Below are positions 1 through 5,939 of a DNA stretch of 6,751 nt, in pieces. Source of the DNA: JBDTRY01 sp039931435 (GTDB taxonomy: Bacteria; Acidobacteriota; Thermoanaerobaculia; Gp7-AA8); assembly GCA_039931435.1 (NCBI GenBank), contig JBDTRY010000210.1, forward strand, positions 1-6,751, written 5' to 3'. Position numbers and translations under genes: made by a program. A model generated the notes under the pieces. The model saw nothing but the letters and a program-made list of their open reading frames with translations, did not search any database and was not told the origin of the DNA. Position 1 is the stretch's first letter. Each line of letters opens with the position of its first letter.

Positions 1-278
1 TTCCGCGCTGGCGGACGCCAGAGTCGACGAATCGTTCCAGGGCTTTGTTGATCAGAAGCGGCTTCCTCACTCGTCGTCAGAAGACAAGTTCTTTCATTCT
101 GAAGTAAACGGTTGGTAAATCGGCAAGAAAAATGATTTGGAGCGGAGTTCCGGCGTTCCGCAACGGTCCACGCTGCAGGCATGGGCGCGTCCTCTCGACG
201 CCAGCCCGATTCACCGCTACTATAGAAACCGTAAATAACTGGAGCGGCGGTCCCAGGTGCGGCGGGAGGGTGTGGTTC
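1..278. other. Leader region, possibly with the 3' end of an upstream gene
   Basis: This stretch precedes the DUF4388 gene. A plus-strand reading frame is open from base 2 to a TAA at 116-118 and gives 38 residues ending in ...HSEVNGW. It could be the tail of a gene lying mostly outside the window. The frame from base 3 is also open as far as 107. On the minus strand a GTG at 70-68 could start a frame running off the left edge, but it has no convincing ribosome binding site. I cannot decide between these from so short a piece. From about 119 to 263 I see no gene, only a weak promoter-like pair listed separately. Confidence 0.3.
195..223 (+). promoter_or_regulatory. Weak sigma-70-like promoter candidate for the DUF4388 gene
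   Basis: TCGACG (195-200) matches the -35 consensus at 4 of 6 positions, and TACTAT (218-223) matches the -10 consensus at 4 of 6, with a 17-base spacer. The pair lies about 55 bases upstream of the ATG at 279, and the sequence just downstream is locally AT-richer. Such matches arise by chance, so this is only a candidate. Confidence 0.22.
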
Positions 279-761
279 ATGTCAATCTACGGGTACCTCG
301 GCACCATGCCTGTCGGCGAGCTGCTCCAATGGGTCGCCTTCACGAAAAAAACCGGAACCGTTCAGGTTTCCACCGATGCCGGGCGCCAGAGCATCGCCTT
401 CTCCAAGGGTGAACTTGTCTACACCGCCAGCAGCGAACCCAGCTTGAGCCTGGGACGCATGCTCCTCGACGCAGGGTTGATTTCCGAACAGGCCCACACC
501 GAGGCTCGATACTTCCGCGAAAAGTACTGCATTGGAATCGGCAAGTCTCTGCTGGACATGAACCAGATCCGGCGCGAAGACCTGCTCAACTGCATGGAGA
601 AGAAAGCGGAGCGCCAGTTGCACGACCTGCTTTCCTGCGACGATGGATTTTTCCAGTTCGATCCCGGTCTGCCACCGCTGGAGTTCTTTCCCCTTCACGC
701 CGATGTGACCCACGCTGTTCTGCGGATCACACAGCGGATGGACGAACTCGGCCCGATGTGA
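279..761 (+). CDS. DUF4388 (PATAN-like) domain protein
   Basis: This is a 160-residue soluble protein with no signal peptide or membrane segment. Residues 1-65 fit the N-terminal part of DUF4388: an MxxYGYLGTMPVGELLQW opening, a KKTGTVQV strand, then SIAFSKGELVYTA and a GRMLLDAGLIS helix. Residues 70-160 are mainly helical, with a GKSLLDMNQI segment and a DGFFQFDPG motif near 122-130, which is the usual late part of this family. DUF4388 proteins are common in Acidobacteriota and Myxococcota. They are often fused to response-regulator receivers or other signalling modules and are thought to mediate protein interactions; no enzyme activity is established. Here the domain stands alone. I chose the ATG at 279 because GGGAGGG at 264-270 sits 8 bases upstream and the family motif begins at once; a longer in-frame start at 132 adds 49 unlike residues. 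A signalling or gliding-related adaptor role is inference only. Confidence 0.85.
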   Translation: MSIYGYLGTMPVGELLQWVAFTKKTGTVQVSTDAGRQSIAFSKGELVYTASSEPSLSLGRMLLDAGLISEQAHTEARYFREKYCIGIGKSLLDMNQIRREDLLNCMEKKAERQLHDLLSCDDGFFQFDPGLPPLEFFPLHADVTHAVLRITQRMDELGPM

Positions 762-818
762 GCAGGGCCGGCTCCGGCCGATCCCCGCGGGTGCGGAGAC
801 CGGACCGGATTCAAACCT
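762..818. terminator. Possible hairpin terminator between convergent genes
   Basis: The 57-base gap between two convergent stop codons contains the inverted repeat GGCCGG-CT-CCGGCC (766-779), which begins 4 bases after the DUF4388 stop. A physical hairpin would have about five GC pairs and a 4-base loop. No T-tract follows on either strand, so it is not a classical intrinsic terminator. Position and GC content support a role in 3'-end formation only weakly. Confidence 0.3.
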
Positions 819-1553
819 TTACTGCCGGACGTTTCTCGTCACTGTGATCGTGTCCGCGTAATAGCGCCCGTTGCTGCTGGCTAAACGCACGTCGACCTGA
901 TCTCCTCGTTCGAGATCGGCCGGCTGGTACGCCTGATTCTGGTACACGACCCGCGTGCGCGAATCGTAATAGACCGACGAAACGCCGGAAGTGTTGCTTC
1001 CACGCAGTCCGTTGGTCGAGTAAACAGTGAGGTCGATTCGCTGCGCCTGCGTGTCGACAAAGTTCACGGTACCCTGCACTGCGCTGGTCGAGCCGTTCGG
1101 ATATCCGTTGCTGGGGTATCCATCATTCGGGTAGCCGTTGTTCGGATTTCCGTTGTTCGGATAGTTGCTGGAAACGCTCTGCGTGACGGTGATGGTCTGA
1201 GCTACGTACTGCCCGCCACCGTTGTCGGCGATGCGCACGTCAACGCGGTCTCCCCGTTCGAGGTTCGCCGGGCTGCCAGCCTGGTTTTGATACGACACCT
1301 GTGTGCGGTTGTCGTAATAGATCGTGGCGTTCTGTCTGGAACTGCGTCCATCGACGGAGTCCACTGTGAGATCGATCCGCTGCGAGCGCGTATCCACGCT
1401 ATTCACGGTCCCCTGAAGCAAGCTCGACTGACCGCCTGGGTTGTTGCTGCCATTGCCGCCACCGAGAATGTCGCCCATGCTGCCGCAGCCGGAAGCCAGG
1501 ACCAGTCCCAGCAGGGCAGCGGTAATTTTGAGATTGAAGTGTGCAAGTTTCAT
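819..1553 (-). CDS. Outer-membrane-type lipoprotein with two DUF5666-like domains
   Basis: This 244-residue protein is predicted to be exported and lipid-anchored. Residues 1-22 form a lipoprotein signal (basic start, hydrophobic ITAALLGLVLA core) ending in the lipobox ASG-Cys23. A Gly/Asn/Ser-rich tether (24-44) leads to two copies of one domain at about 45-128 and 158-244. Both copies share LQGTV/VQGTV, VDT..QRIDLTV, YYD.RT.V.YQNQ, LERGD.VDVR and TITVT. This pattern resembles the DUF5666 beta-rich (OB-like) family; the Pfam name is inferred from pattern. The domains are joined by an NGYPN-type linker (129-157). I chose the ATG at 1553 because GGAGG (1559-1563) lies 5 bases upstream and the signal peptide begins there; a start at 1580 would add nine residues ahead of it. 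Function is unknown; periplasmic binding or envelope structure is possible. The gene is monocistronic as far as visible. Confidence 0.82.
   Translation of the reverse strand: MKLAHFNLKITAALLGLVLASGCGSMGDILGGGNGSNNPGGQSSLLQGTVNSVDTRSQRIDLTVDSVDGRSSRQNATIYYDNRTQVSYQNQAGSPANLERGDRVDVRIADNGGGQYVAQTITVTQSVSSNYPNNGNPNNGYPNDGYPSNGYPNGSTSAVQGTVNFVDTQAQRIDLTVYSTNGLRGSNTSGVSSVYYDSRTRVVYQNQAYQPADLERGDQVDVRLASSNGRYYADTITVTRNVRQ
1094..1170. repeat. 15-bp in-frame tandem repeat (NGYPN linker)
   Basis: Imperfect 15-base units begin at 1099, 1114, 1129 and 1144, with a partial unit at 1159; each is of the form GG(A/G)T(A/T)(T/G)CC(G/A)T(T/C).(T/C)T(G/C). They lie inside the lipoprotein gene and encode the Asn-Gly-Tyr-Pro-Asn-like pentapeptides between its two domains. 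Fifteen bases equal five codons, so gain or loss of a unit keeps the frame. Confidence 0.75.
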
Positions 1554-1734
1554 GGTTGCCTCCAGTCTTGACAAGAGCAAGGTTCACGCCGTTTCCTGCC
1601 TAAAGATTGAGAAATCTCGGGCGAATTTGGGGGTGTTAAAACGATTATTTCTTCCGTTGCATCCCGGCTGTCCGTTGCAGGAGTCAATCGTCAACAGAAG
1701 TGGTCGGTGCGGTATTTAACGGTGTCGAGGATTC

Positions 1735-1743
1735 GTCATCCTG
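1735..1743 (+). repeat. Isolated copy of the GTCATCCTG repeat core
   Basis: GTCATCCTG occurs here in plus orientation, about 80 bases from the inverted pair at 1819-1860. Flanking bases do not match the longer element, so this is either a decayed copy or a chance match supported by its proximity. Confidence 0.4.
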
Positions 1744-1800
1744 TCCAGGAGGGCAGCCGCTCCAATGTTCGGCGGTTCTTTGAGCAACCGGGAAGGTAGA

Positions 1801-1860
1801 AGAGATCCTTCGCTCGACGCTTCAGGATGACACGCTGTGGAAGTCGTGTCATCCTGAAGC
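1801..1860. repeat. Inverted pair of Acidobacteriota-type GTCATCCTGA..CGAAGGATC repeats
   Basis: Two arms of 16 bases, 1819-1834 and 1845-1860, are perfect reverse complements (GCTTCAGGATGACACG and its partner) separated by 10 bases. The left copy continues outward through CGAGCGAAGGATCT (minus-strand reading, to about 1803). The full unit therefore reads TGTCATCCTGAAGCG...CGAAGGATCT, a form I recall as a widespread intergenic repeat in Acidobacteriota. The right copy breaks off after CTGAAGC. The left unit can also fold on itself (ATCCT 1805-1809 with AGGAT 1824-1828). As RNA, the pair would form a strong stem about 37 bases past the stop of the minus-strand reductase gene, so it may help end or stabilise that transcript. 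No T-tract is present. Confidence 0.75.
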
Positions 1861-1896
1861 TCGGGTCACGGACGGCCGTCAATGCTTGTGCGATAG

Positions 1897-2877
1897 CTAC
1901 CGGTTCACGGTGCTCATATCCGGGTATCGCTGACCGGCGGCGATTCCCACAGGAGCAATCCGATCGAGGCGCGCGAGCTCCTCCGCGGTGAGCGAGACCT
2001 TCACCGCCTCCAGGTTTTCCTCCAGAAATTTCACATGCTTCGTTCCAGGAATGGGTACGATGTCTTCGCCCTGGCTGAGAACCCAGGCCAGAGCGAGTTG
2101 CGAAGGCGTCACGCCCTTACTGCCCGCCAGTTCTTCGATCCCGGTCACCAGATCCAGATTTTTCTGGAAATTTTCACCCTGAAACCGGGGTGATCGCCGG
2201 CGAAAGTCCTTCTCGTCAAGATCGTCGATCGATTTGAACCGGCCCGTGAGAAATCCCCGCCCCAGCGGGCTGTAGGGCACGAAACCAATGCCTAGTTCCC
2301 TCACTGTGGGAAGAATCTCATCCTCCGGATCGCGGCTCCATAACGAGTATTCGGTCTGCAAAGCGCTGATTGGATGGACTGCATGCGCTTTTCGGATCGT
2401 TGCCGGCGCCGCCTCTGACATGCCCAGGTAGCGGACCTTGCCGGCACGAACGAGCTCCGCCATCGCTCCGATTGTCTCTTCGATCGGAGTGTTTGTATCC
2501 ACCCGATGCTGATAGTACAGATCGATGACATCCACACCCAGCCGCATCAGCGACGCATCGCAGCTCTGACGAACATATTCGGGCCGGCCGTTGACCCCGA
2601 GGAAGGCTCCATCGTCACCCCGCATGTTGCCGAACTTTGTGGCCAGAACGACCTTGTCCCGCCGATCGGAGATCGCCTTACCGACCAGTTGTTCGTTTGT
2701 GTACGGCCCGTACATGTCTGCAGTATCGAGAAGCGTGACGCCGAGTTCGATGGCACGATGAATCGTGGCAATCGCATCCGATTCATTGCTGGCTCCGTAA
2801 AACTCGGACATCCCCATACAACCCAATCCTATTGCTGCAACGCGAAGACCCTCACGGCCCAGAGCTCGTTGTTCCAA
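1897..2877 (-). CDS. Aldo/keto reductase (AKR13-like), first copy
   Basis: This 326-residue cytosolic enzyme of the aldo/keto reductase fold (Pfam Aldo_ket_red) is expected to reduce aldehydes or ketones with NADPH. The full catalytic tetrad is visible: Asp51 and Tyr56 in LLDTADMYG, Lys81 in LATKFG and His124 in YYQHRVD. GLGCMGMSEFYG (17-28) opens the barrel. SPLGRGFLTG (203-212) and IPGTKHVKFLEENL (276-289) are the usual cofactor-binding segments. The sequence resembles the YakC/AKR13 branch; the substrate cannot be predicted. No ATG fits the N terminus: the family begins just before RALGREGLRV. A TTG at 2877, preceded by GGGAGG (2883-2888) at 5 bases, gives a normal-length protein, whereas an upstream start at 2925 would add 16 unlike residues. 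It is divergent from the flavoenzyme gene and a close paralogue of the reductase at 4953-5939. Confidence 0.92.
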   Translation of the reverse strand: MEQRALGREGLRVAAIGLGCMGMSEFYGASNESDAIATIHRAIELGVTLLDTADMYGPYTNEQLVGKAISDRRDKVVLATKFGNMRGDDGAFLGVNGRPEYVRQSCDASLMRLGVDVIDLYYQHRVDTNTPIEETIGAMAELVRAGKVRYLGMSEAAPATIRKAHAVHPISALQTEYSLWSRDPEDEILPTVRELGIGFVPYSPLGRGFLTGRFKSIDDLDEKDFRRRSPRFQGENFQKNLDLVTGIEELAGSKGVTPSQLALAWVLSQGEDIVPIPGTKHVKFLEENLEAVKVSLTAEELARLDRIAPVGIAAGQRYPDMSTVNR

Positions 2878-2969
2878 TGTTTCCTCCCAGGTGGCGCAAT
2901 GGCGCCTCGGATCCCGTTGATGCAAAAGCCGATTCAGGCCAGTGGCACGCTGTCGGAATAGCGAGGGTC
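2878..2969. promoter_or_regulatory. Divergent intergenic region with a GGCGC-AATG-GCGCC inverted repeat
   Basis: These 92 bases separate the starts of the reductase (minus) and the flavoenzyme (plus) and must hold both promoters, unless either is transcribed from within its neighbour. A 5-base inverted repeat, GGCGC (2893-2897) and GCGCC (2902-2906), lies just upstream of the reductase ribosome binding site and could be an operator or a leader hairpin. I found no clear -35/-10 pair on either strand. Confidence 0.4.
2883..2888 (-). promoter_or_regulatory. Strong ribosome binding site that fixes a TTG start
   Basis: On the minus strand GGGAGG is followed by AAACA and then TTG. The near-ideal Shine-Dalgarno match and 5-base spacing decide the TTG at 2877 as the start of the reductase gene. 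Confidence 0.75.
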
Positions 2970-3980
2970 ATGCTTCGACTGAGCGTGCTCGATCAGGCTC
3001 CCATCTCCGAAGGTTCCTCCGGCGCCGAGGCTCTTCGAAACTCCGTCGATCTGGCCCTGCTGGCCGAGTCTCTGGGGTTTGAACGCTACTGGGTGGCCGA
3101 ACACCACGGCACGCCGGCATTGGCCTGCGCCAGTCCCGAAGCGCTCATCGGCCCGATCGCCGCCCTCACTTCAAGAATCCGCGTGGGCAGCGGCGGGGTG
3201 ATGCTGCCGCATTACAGCCCGCTGAAAGTCGCAGAAACGTTTACGATGCTCAGCGCTCTCAGTCCGGGCAGAATCGACCTGGGTATCGGGCGGGCAGCGG
3301 GGACGGACCCGACGACGACCTACGCTCTCCAGCGCGATCGGCGCCAATCCTCACCGGATGATTTTCCTTCACAGCTGGTCGAGCTCATGGCCTATCTCGA
3401 CGACGCCATGCCCGCGGATCACCCATTCGCTCGTTTGTCCCGGCTTCCCGGCCGTCCGGAAGTACCCGAGCTCTGGCTTCTGGGAAGTTCGTCGCAGAGC
3501 GGCGCATGGGCGGCCGAGCTCGGACTGCCTTACGCGTTTGCAGACTTCATCAATGCAGAGGGGGCCGCCATCGTGGATCGTTATCGGCAGGCTTTCGCCC
3601 CGTCGGCAAGGCTTGCCACTCCGCGGGCCATATGTGCGGTGTGGGCACTGTGCGCGGAGACGGAGCAGGAGGCGCGGCGCATCGCCTCCAGTGCGAAGAT
3701 GATGTTCACCCTCTTTTTCCGAGGGCAACTGATTCCGATCCCGCCAGTGGAAAAGGCCATGGCCTTTCTGGAGAACGAGTCGTCGTCCGGCGTTCCCTCG
3801 AACATGCGACGACGCACCATCGTCGGAGATCCCGGGCAGGTACGATCCGGACTGCTGAAGGTAGCCGCCGAATATGGAGCCGATGAAGTGATGATTGTGA
3901 CCATTACGCACGACCATCGGGCCAGACGCCGCTCGTACGAACTCATCGCCGAGGCGTTCCGTTCTGGCGCTCCACGATAA
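2970..3980 (+). CDS. Luciferase-like (LLM) flavin-dependent oxidoreductase, YhbW/MsnO8-like
   Basis: This 336-residue cytosolic protein has the bacterial-luciferase TIM-barrel fold. Members use FMN or F420, normally reduced by a partner enzyme, to oxidise small molecules; the substrate here is unknown. Signature segments appear in order: LSVLDQAPISEG (4-15), LAESLGFERYWVAEHHG (31-47), TSRIRVGSGGVMLPHYSPLKVAE (67-89), LSPGRIDLGIGRAAGTDP (97-114), LWLLGSSSQSGAWAAELGLPYAFADF (168-193) and the C-terminal IVGDPGQV (284-291). These match the YhbW/MsnO8-type subgroup and its usual length. I chose the ATG at 2970 because homologues begin at this SVLDQAP strand; the frame is open back to 2832, but that part overlaps the reductase start and looks non-coding. 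The ribosome binding site is weak (GAGGG, only 2 bases from ATG). It is followed 9 bases later by the adenine deaminase gene and probably co-transcribed with it. Confidence 0.92.
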   Translation: MLRLSVLDQAPISEGSSGAEALRNSVDLALLAESLGFERYWVAEHHGTPALACASPEALIGPIAALTSRIRVGSGGVMLPHYSPLKVAETFTMLSALSPGRIDLGIGRAAGTDPTTTYALQRDRRQSSPDDFPSQLVELMAYLDDAMPADHPFARLSRLPGRPEVPELWLLGSSSQSGAWAAELGLPYAFADFINAEGAAIVDRYRQAFAPSARLATPRAICAVWALCAETEQEARRIASSAKMMFTLFFRGQLIPIPPVEKAMAFLENESSSGVPSNMRRRTIVGDPGQVRSGLLKVAAEYGADEVMIVTITHDHRARRRSYELIAEAFRSGAPR

Positions 3981-3989
3981 ACTCGGGCC

Positions 3990-4937
3990 ATGCGCGAATT
4001 TATCCAGGCACTTCCCAAGGCGGAGCTTCATCTCCACATCGAAGGGACACTCGAGCCGGAACTGATGATGGAGCTTGCCAGGAGGAATGGCGTTCGTACG
4101 CGCCACGAGACGGTCGAGACGCTTCGCCAGGCGTACCGCTTCACTGACCTGCAGTCCTTTCTCGACATCTACTACGAGGGCGCGGCGGTTCTGCAGACCG
4201 AAGAAGACTTTCACGACATGGCCCTGGCCTGGTTCCGCAAGGCCGCGGCGCAGAACATTCGCTACGCAGAGATCTTCTTCGACCCTCAGACCCACACGGC
4301 ACGAGGAATTCCGTTCGCCACGGTGATCAAGGGTCTCCGAGCCGCGCAGGACCGCGCCTTGTCCGAATTGAAGATCGACTCCGGTCTCATTCTCTGTTTT
4401 CTCCGGCATCTCAGTGAAGAGGAGGCCATGACCACCCTCGACGAGGCAGACCCGTTTCTGGACTGGATCACGGCGGTCGGCCTCGACTCATCGGAGCGCG
4501 GAAATCCGCCCCGCAAGTTCGAACGCGTCTTCGCCCGTGCTCGCGGGGAAGGCCTCCACGCCGTGGCCCACGCCGGAGAAGAGGGTCCCCCTGAATACAT
4601 CTGGGAAGCCCTCGATCTACTCAAGGCTGAACGGATCGACCATGGCGTTCGCTGCATGGAGGATCCGAGACTGGTCGACCGTCTCGTCGCCGAACAGATT
4701 CCGCTGACGGTGTGCCCGCTCTCGAATGTGAAGCTTGGGGTATTCGCAAACGTCGGTGAACACAACCTGCGGCGGATGCTCGAGCGGGGATTGAAAGTGA
4801 CGATCAATTCCGACGATCCTGCCTACTTCGGCGGTTACCTCAACGAGAACTACATCGCCGCAGCGGAAAGGCTCGGCCTGACCGAAGGCGAACTGAGGCA
4901 GATCGCGGAGAACTCCTTCGACGCCAGTTTCAAGTGA
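3990..4937 (+). CDS. Adenine deaminase (adenosine-deaminase-like, PA0148/Aah1 type)
   Basis: This 315-residue zinc hydrolase is predicted to convert adenine to hypoxanthine and ammonia (EC 3.5.4.2) in purine salvage or catabolism. Metal ligands are His14 and His16 (AELHLHIEGTLEPE), His194 (AVAHAGEEGPPEY) and Asp275 (NSDDPAYFGG). Glu197 is the likely proton shuttle, with His218 in RIDHGV and Asp276 in the active site. Two features favour adenine over adenosine: the GLDSSE motif (164-169), where true adenosine deaminases carry a GxDLAGDE-like segment, and the FTDLQSFLDIYYEG segment (51-64). As I recall it, the sequence follows the Pseudomonas PA0148 adenine deaminase closely along its whole length (about 316 residues). 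Such genes are often labelled add in genomes. The ATG at 3990 starts the conserved LPKAELHLH region directly, 9 bases after the flavoenzyme stop, with only a weak ribosome binding site (CTCGGG), suggesting translational coupling. It converges on the next reductase gene. Confidence 0.92.
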   Translation: MREFIQALPKAELHLHIEGTLEPELMMELARRNGVRTRHETVETLRQAYRFTDLQSFLDIYYEGAAVLQTEEDFHDMALAWFRKAAAQNIRYAEIFFDPQTHTARGIPFATVIKGLRAAQDRALSELKIDSGLILCFLRHLSEEEAMTTLDEADPFLDWITAVGLDSSERGNPPRKFERVFARARGEGLHAVAHAGEEGPPEYIWEALDLLKAERIDHGVRCMEDPRLVDRLVAEQIPLTVCPLSNVKLGVFANVGEHNLRRMLERGLKVTINSDDPAYFGGYLNENYIAAAERLGLTEGELRQIAENSFDASFK

Positions 4938-4952
4938 AGCACACCGCCGGCA

Positions 4953-5939
4953 TCAACGATCCACCCACTGCATCGACCGCTCGTTGTAGCGGGGACCGGC
5001 GATCGCCTCCGGCCGCATGGCGGTATCGAGACGCGCCACCTCGCCAGCACTGAGGACGATGTCCGCCGCGGCGAGGTTCTCCTCGAGGAAGCTTCGCCGC
5101 TTCGTTCCCGGGATGGGGACGATGTCCTCTCCCTTCTGGAGCAGCCAGGCCAGCGCGATCTGCGACGGCGTGCAGTTCTTCGCCGCCGCCACCTCGCGCA
5201 CCACATCGGCCGCACGAACGTTGGCGTCGAAGTTCTCACCCTGAAACCGGGGATCGCCGCGACGGAAGTCATCCTCGTCATACTCGTCGGCACGCTTGGC
5301 GCTTCCGGCCAGAAAACCTCGTCCGAGAGGGCTGAACGGCACCAGTCCGATTCCCAGCTCGCGAAGTACAGGAATGATGCCGCTCTCGAGATTGCGCTCC
5401 CACAACGAGTACTCGCTCTGCAGTGCGCTGATGGGATGGACCGCGTGGGCGCGGCGGATGGTCTGCTCCCCTGCCTCAGACAACCCCAGGAATCGAACCT
5501 TCCCCTCCCGGACGAAGGCGGCCATCGTTTCGACGACGTCCTCGATGGGCACCTGGGGATCGACGCGATGCTGGTAGAGAAGGTCGATGGTCTCGACCTG
5601 CAGCCGGCGCAGGGATCCTTCCACCGCCAATCGAATATTCTCGGGTTTGCTGGTAAGACCGTTCGGTTTTCCGTCCTCGATGTTCCATCCGAACTTGGTG
5701 GCGATGACTACGCGCTGGCGCTGGCCCTTCAATGTCCGCCCCAGCAATTCTTCATTAGCGAACGGCCCGTAGACCTCGGCGGTGTCAAACAGCGTGACGC
5801 CGAGATCCATGGCCCGATGAATAGTGCGAATTGACTCACTCTCGTCGGCCGGACCGTACGACTGGCTCATCCCCATGCACCCCAGACCGATGGCTGAAAC
5901 TTCCAGTCCCTGCGTCCCAAGTTTTCGTTTCGAGAGCAT
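4953..5939 (-). CDS. Aldo/keto reductase (AKR13-like), second copy
   Basis: This 328-residue NADPH-type aldo/keto reductase is a paralogue of the one at 1897-2877. Over the segment RRAHAVHPISALQ... to ...GRGFLAG I count 38 of 51 identical residues. The tetrad is intact: Asp52 and Tyr57 (LFDTAEVYG), Lys82 (IATKFG) and His124 (LYQHRVD). GLGCMGMSQSYGP (18-30), SPLGRGFLAG and IPGTKRRSFLEENL are present. I chose the ATG at 5939 because AAGGAG (5945-5950) lies 5 bases upstream; the adjoining GTG at 5942 would be only 2 bases away. The start overlaps the stop of the preceding reductase gene (TGATG), so the two are co-transcribed and probably translationally coupled. The stop lies 15 bases from that of the convergent deaminase gene. 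The substrate is unknown; the C terminus, PRYNERSMQWVDR, diverges from the first copy. Confidence 0.93.
   Translation of the reverse strand: MLSKRKLGTQGLEVSAIGLGCMGMSQSYGPADESESIRTIHRAMDLGVTLFDTAEVYGPFANEELLGRTLKGQRQRVVIATKFGWNIEDGKPNGLTSKPENIRLAVEGSLRRLQVETIDLLYQHRVDPQVPIEDVVETMAAFVREGKVRFLGLSEAGEQTIRRAHAVHPISALQSEYSLWERNLESGIIPVLRELGIGLVPFSPLGRGFLAGSAKRADEYDEDDFRRGDPRFQGENFDANVRAADVVREVAAAKNCTPSQIALAWLLQKGEDIVPIPGTKRRSFLEENLAAADIVLSAGEVARLDTAMRPEAIAGPRYNERSMQWVDR

Larger units (their letters stand above)
1554..1896. other. Non-coding region upstream of the lipoprotein gene
   Basis: This 343-base gap separates two minus-strand genes. Bases 1559-1563 carry the lipoprotein ribosome binding site. 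The part from about 1600 to 1720 is less GC-rich and is the likely promoter zone of that gene, but I could not identify a convincing -35/-10 pair. A short hairpin-capable stretch lies at 1741-1756 (CTGTCC-AGGA-GGGCAG, one G-U pair). A perfect 10-base palindrome, GACGGCCGTC, lies at 1871-1880, 16 bases beyond the stop of the reductase gene. The repeat copies at 1735-1860 are listed separately. I see no believable small gene. Confidence 0.6.

Noticed and set aside
282..713. A 143-codon minus-strand frame antisense to the DUF4388 gene
   Set aside because: The plus strand has the better ribosome binding site and clear DUF4388 motifs, and this frame has neither.
1094..1170. CRISPR-like reading of the short repeats
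   Set aside because: The units are contiguous, 15 bases long and have no spacers; they are in-frame coding repeats.
1287..1719. Two plus-strand frames across the lipoprotein 5' end and its upstream region
   Set aside because: They overlap the signal peptide and first domain of the lipoprotein, and no homologous features are seen.
1871..1880. GACGGCCGTC palindrome as a terminator
   Set aside because: It has no loop or T-tract and is common by chance at this GC content.
2506..2961. A 151-codon plus-strand frame antisense to the first reductase
   Set aside because: It opposes the conserved N-terminal half of an intact aldo/keto reductase, and its translation has no family features.
2832..2969. 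Longer N terminus for the flavoenzyme
   Set aside because: The added residues are antisense to the reductase start and unlike the family, which begins at the strand just after the ATG at 2970.
3369..4409. A 346-codon open frame on the minus strand, antisense to the flavoenzyme and deaminase genes
   Set aside because: It is antisense to two well-supported enzymes and spans their junction, shows no recognisable domain, and is explained by high GC content suppressing stop codons.
4286..4807. A 173-codon minus-strand frame antisense to the deaminase
   Set aside because: Its Arg/Ser-rich translation is typical of a GC-rich shadow frame, and the sense gene carries all catalytic residues.
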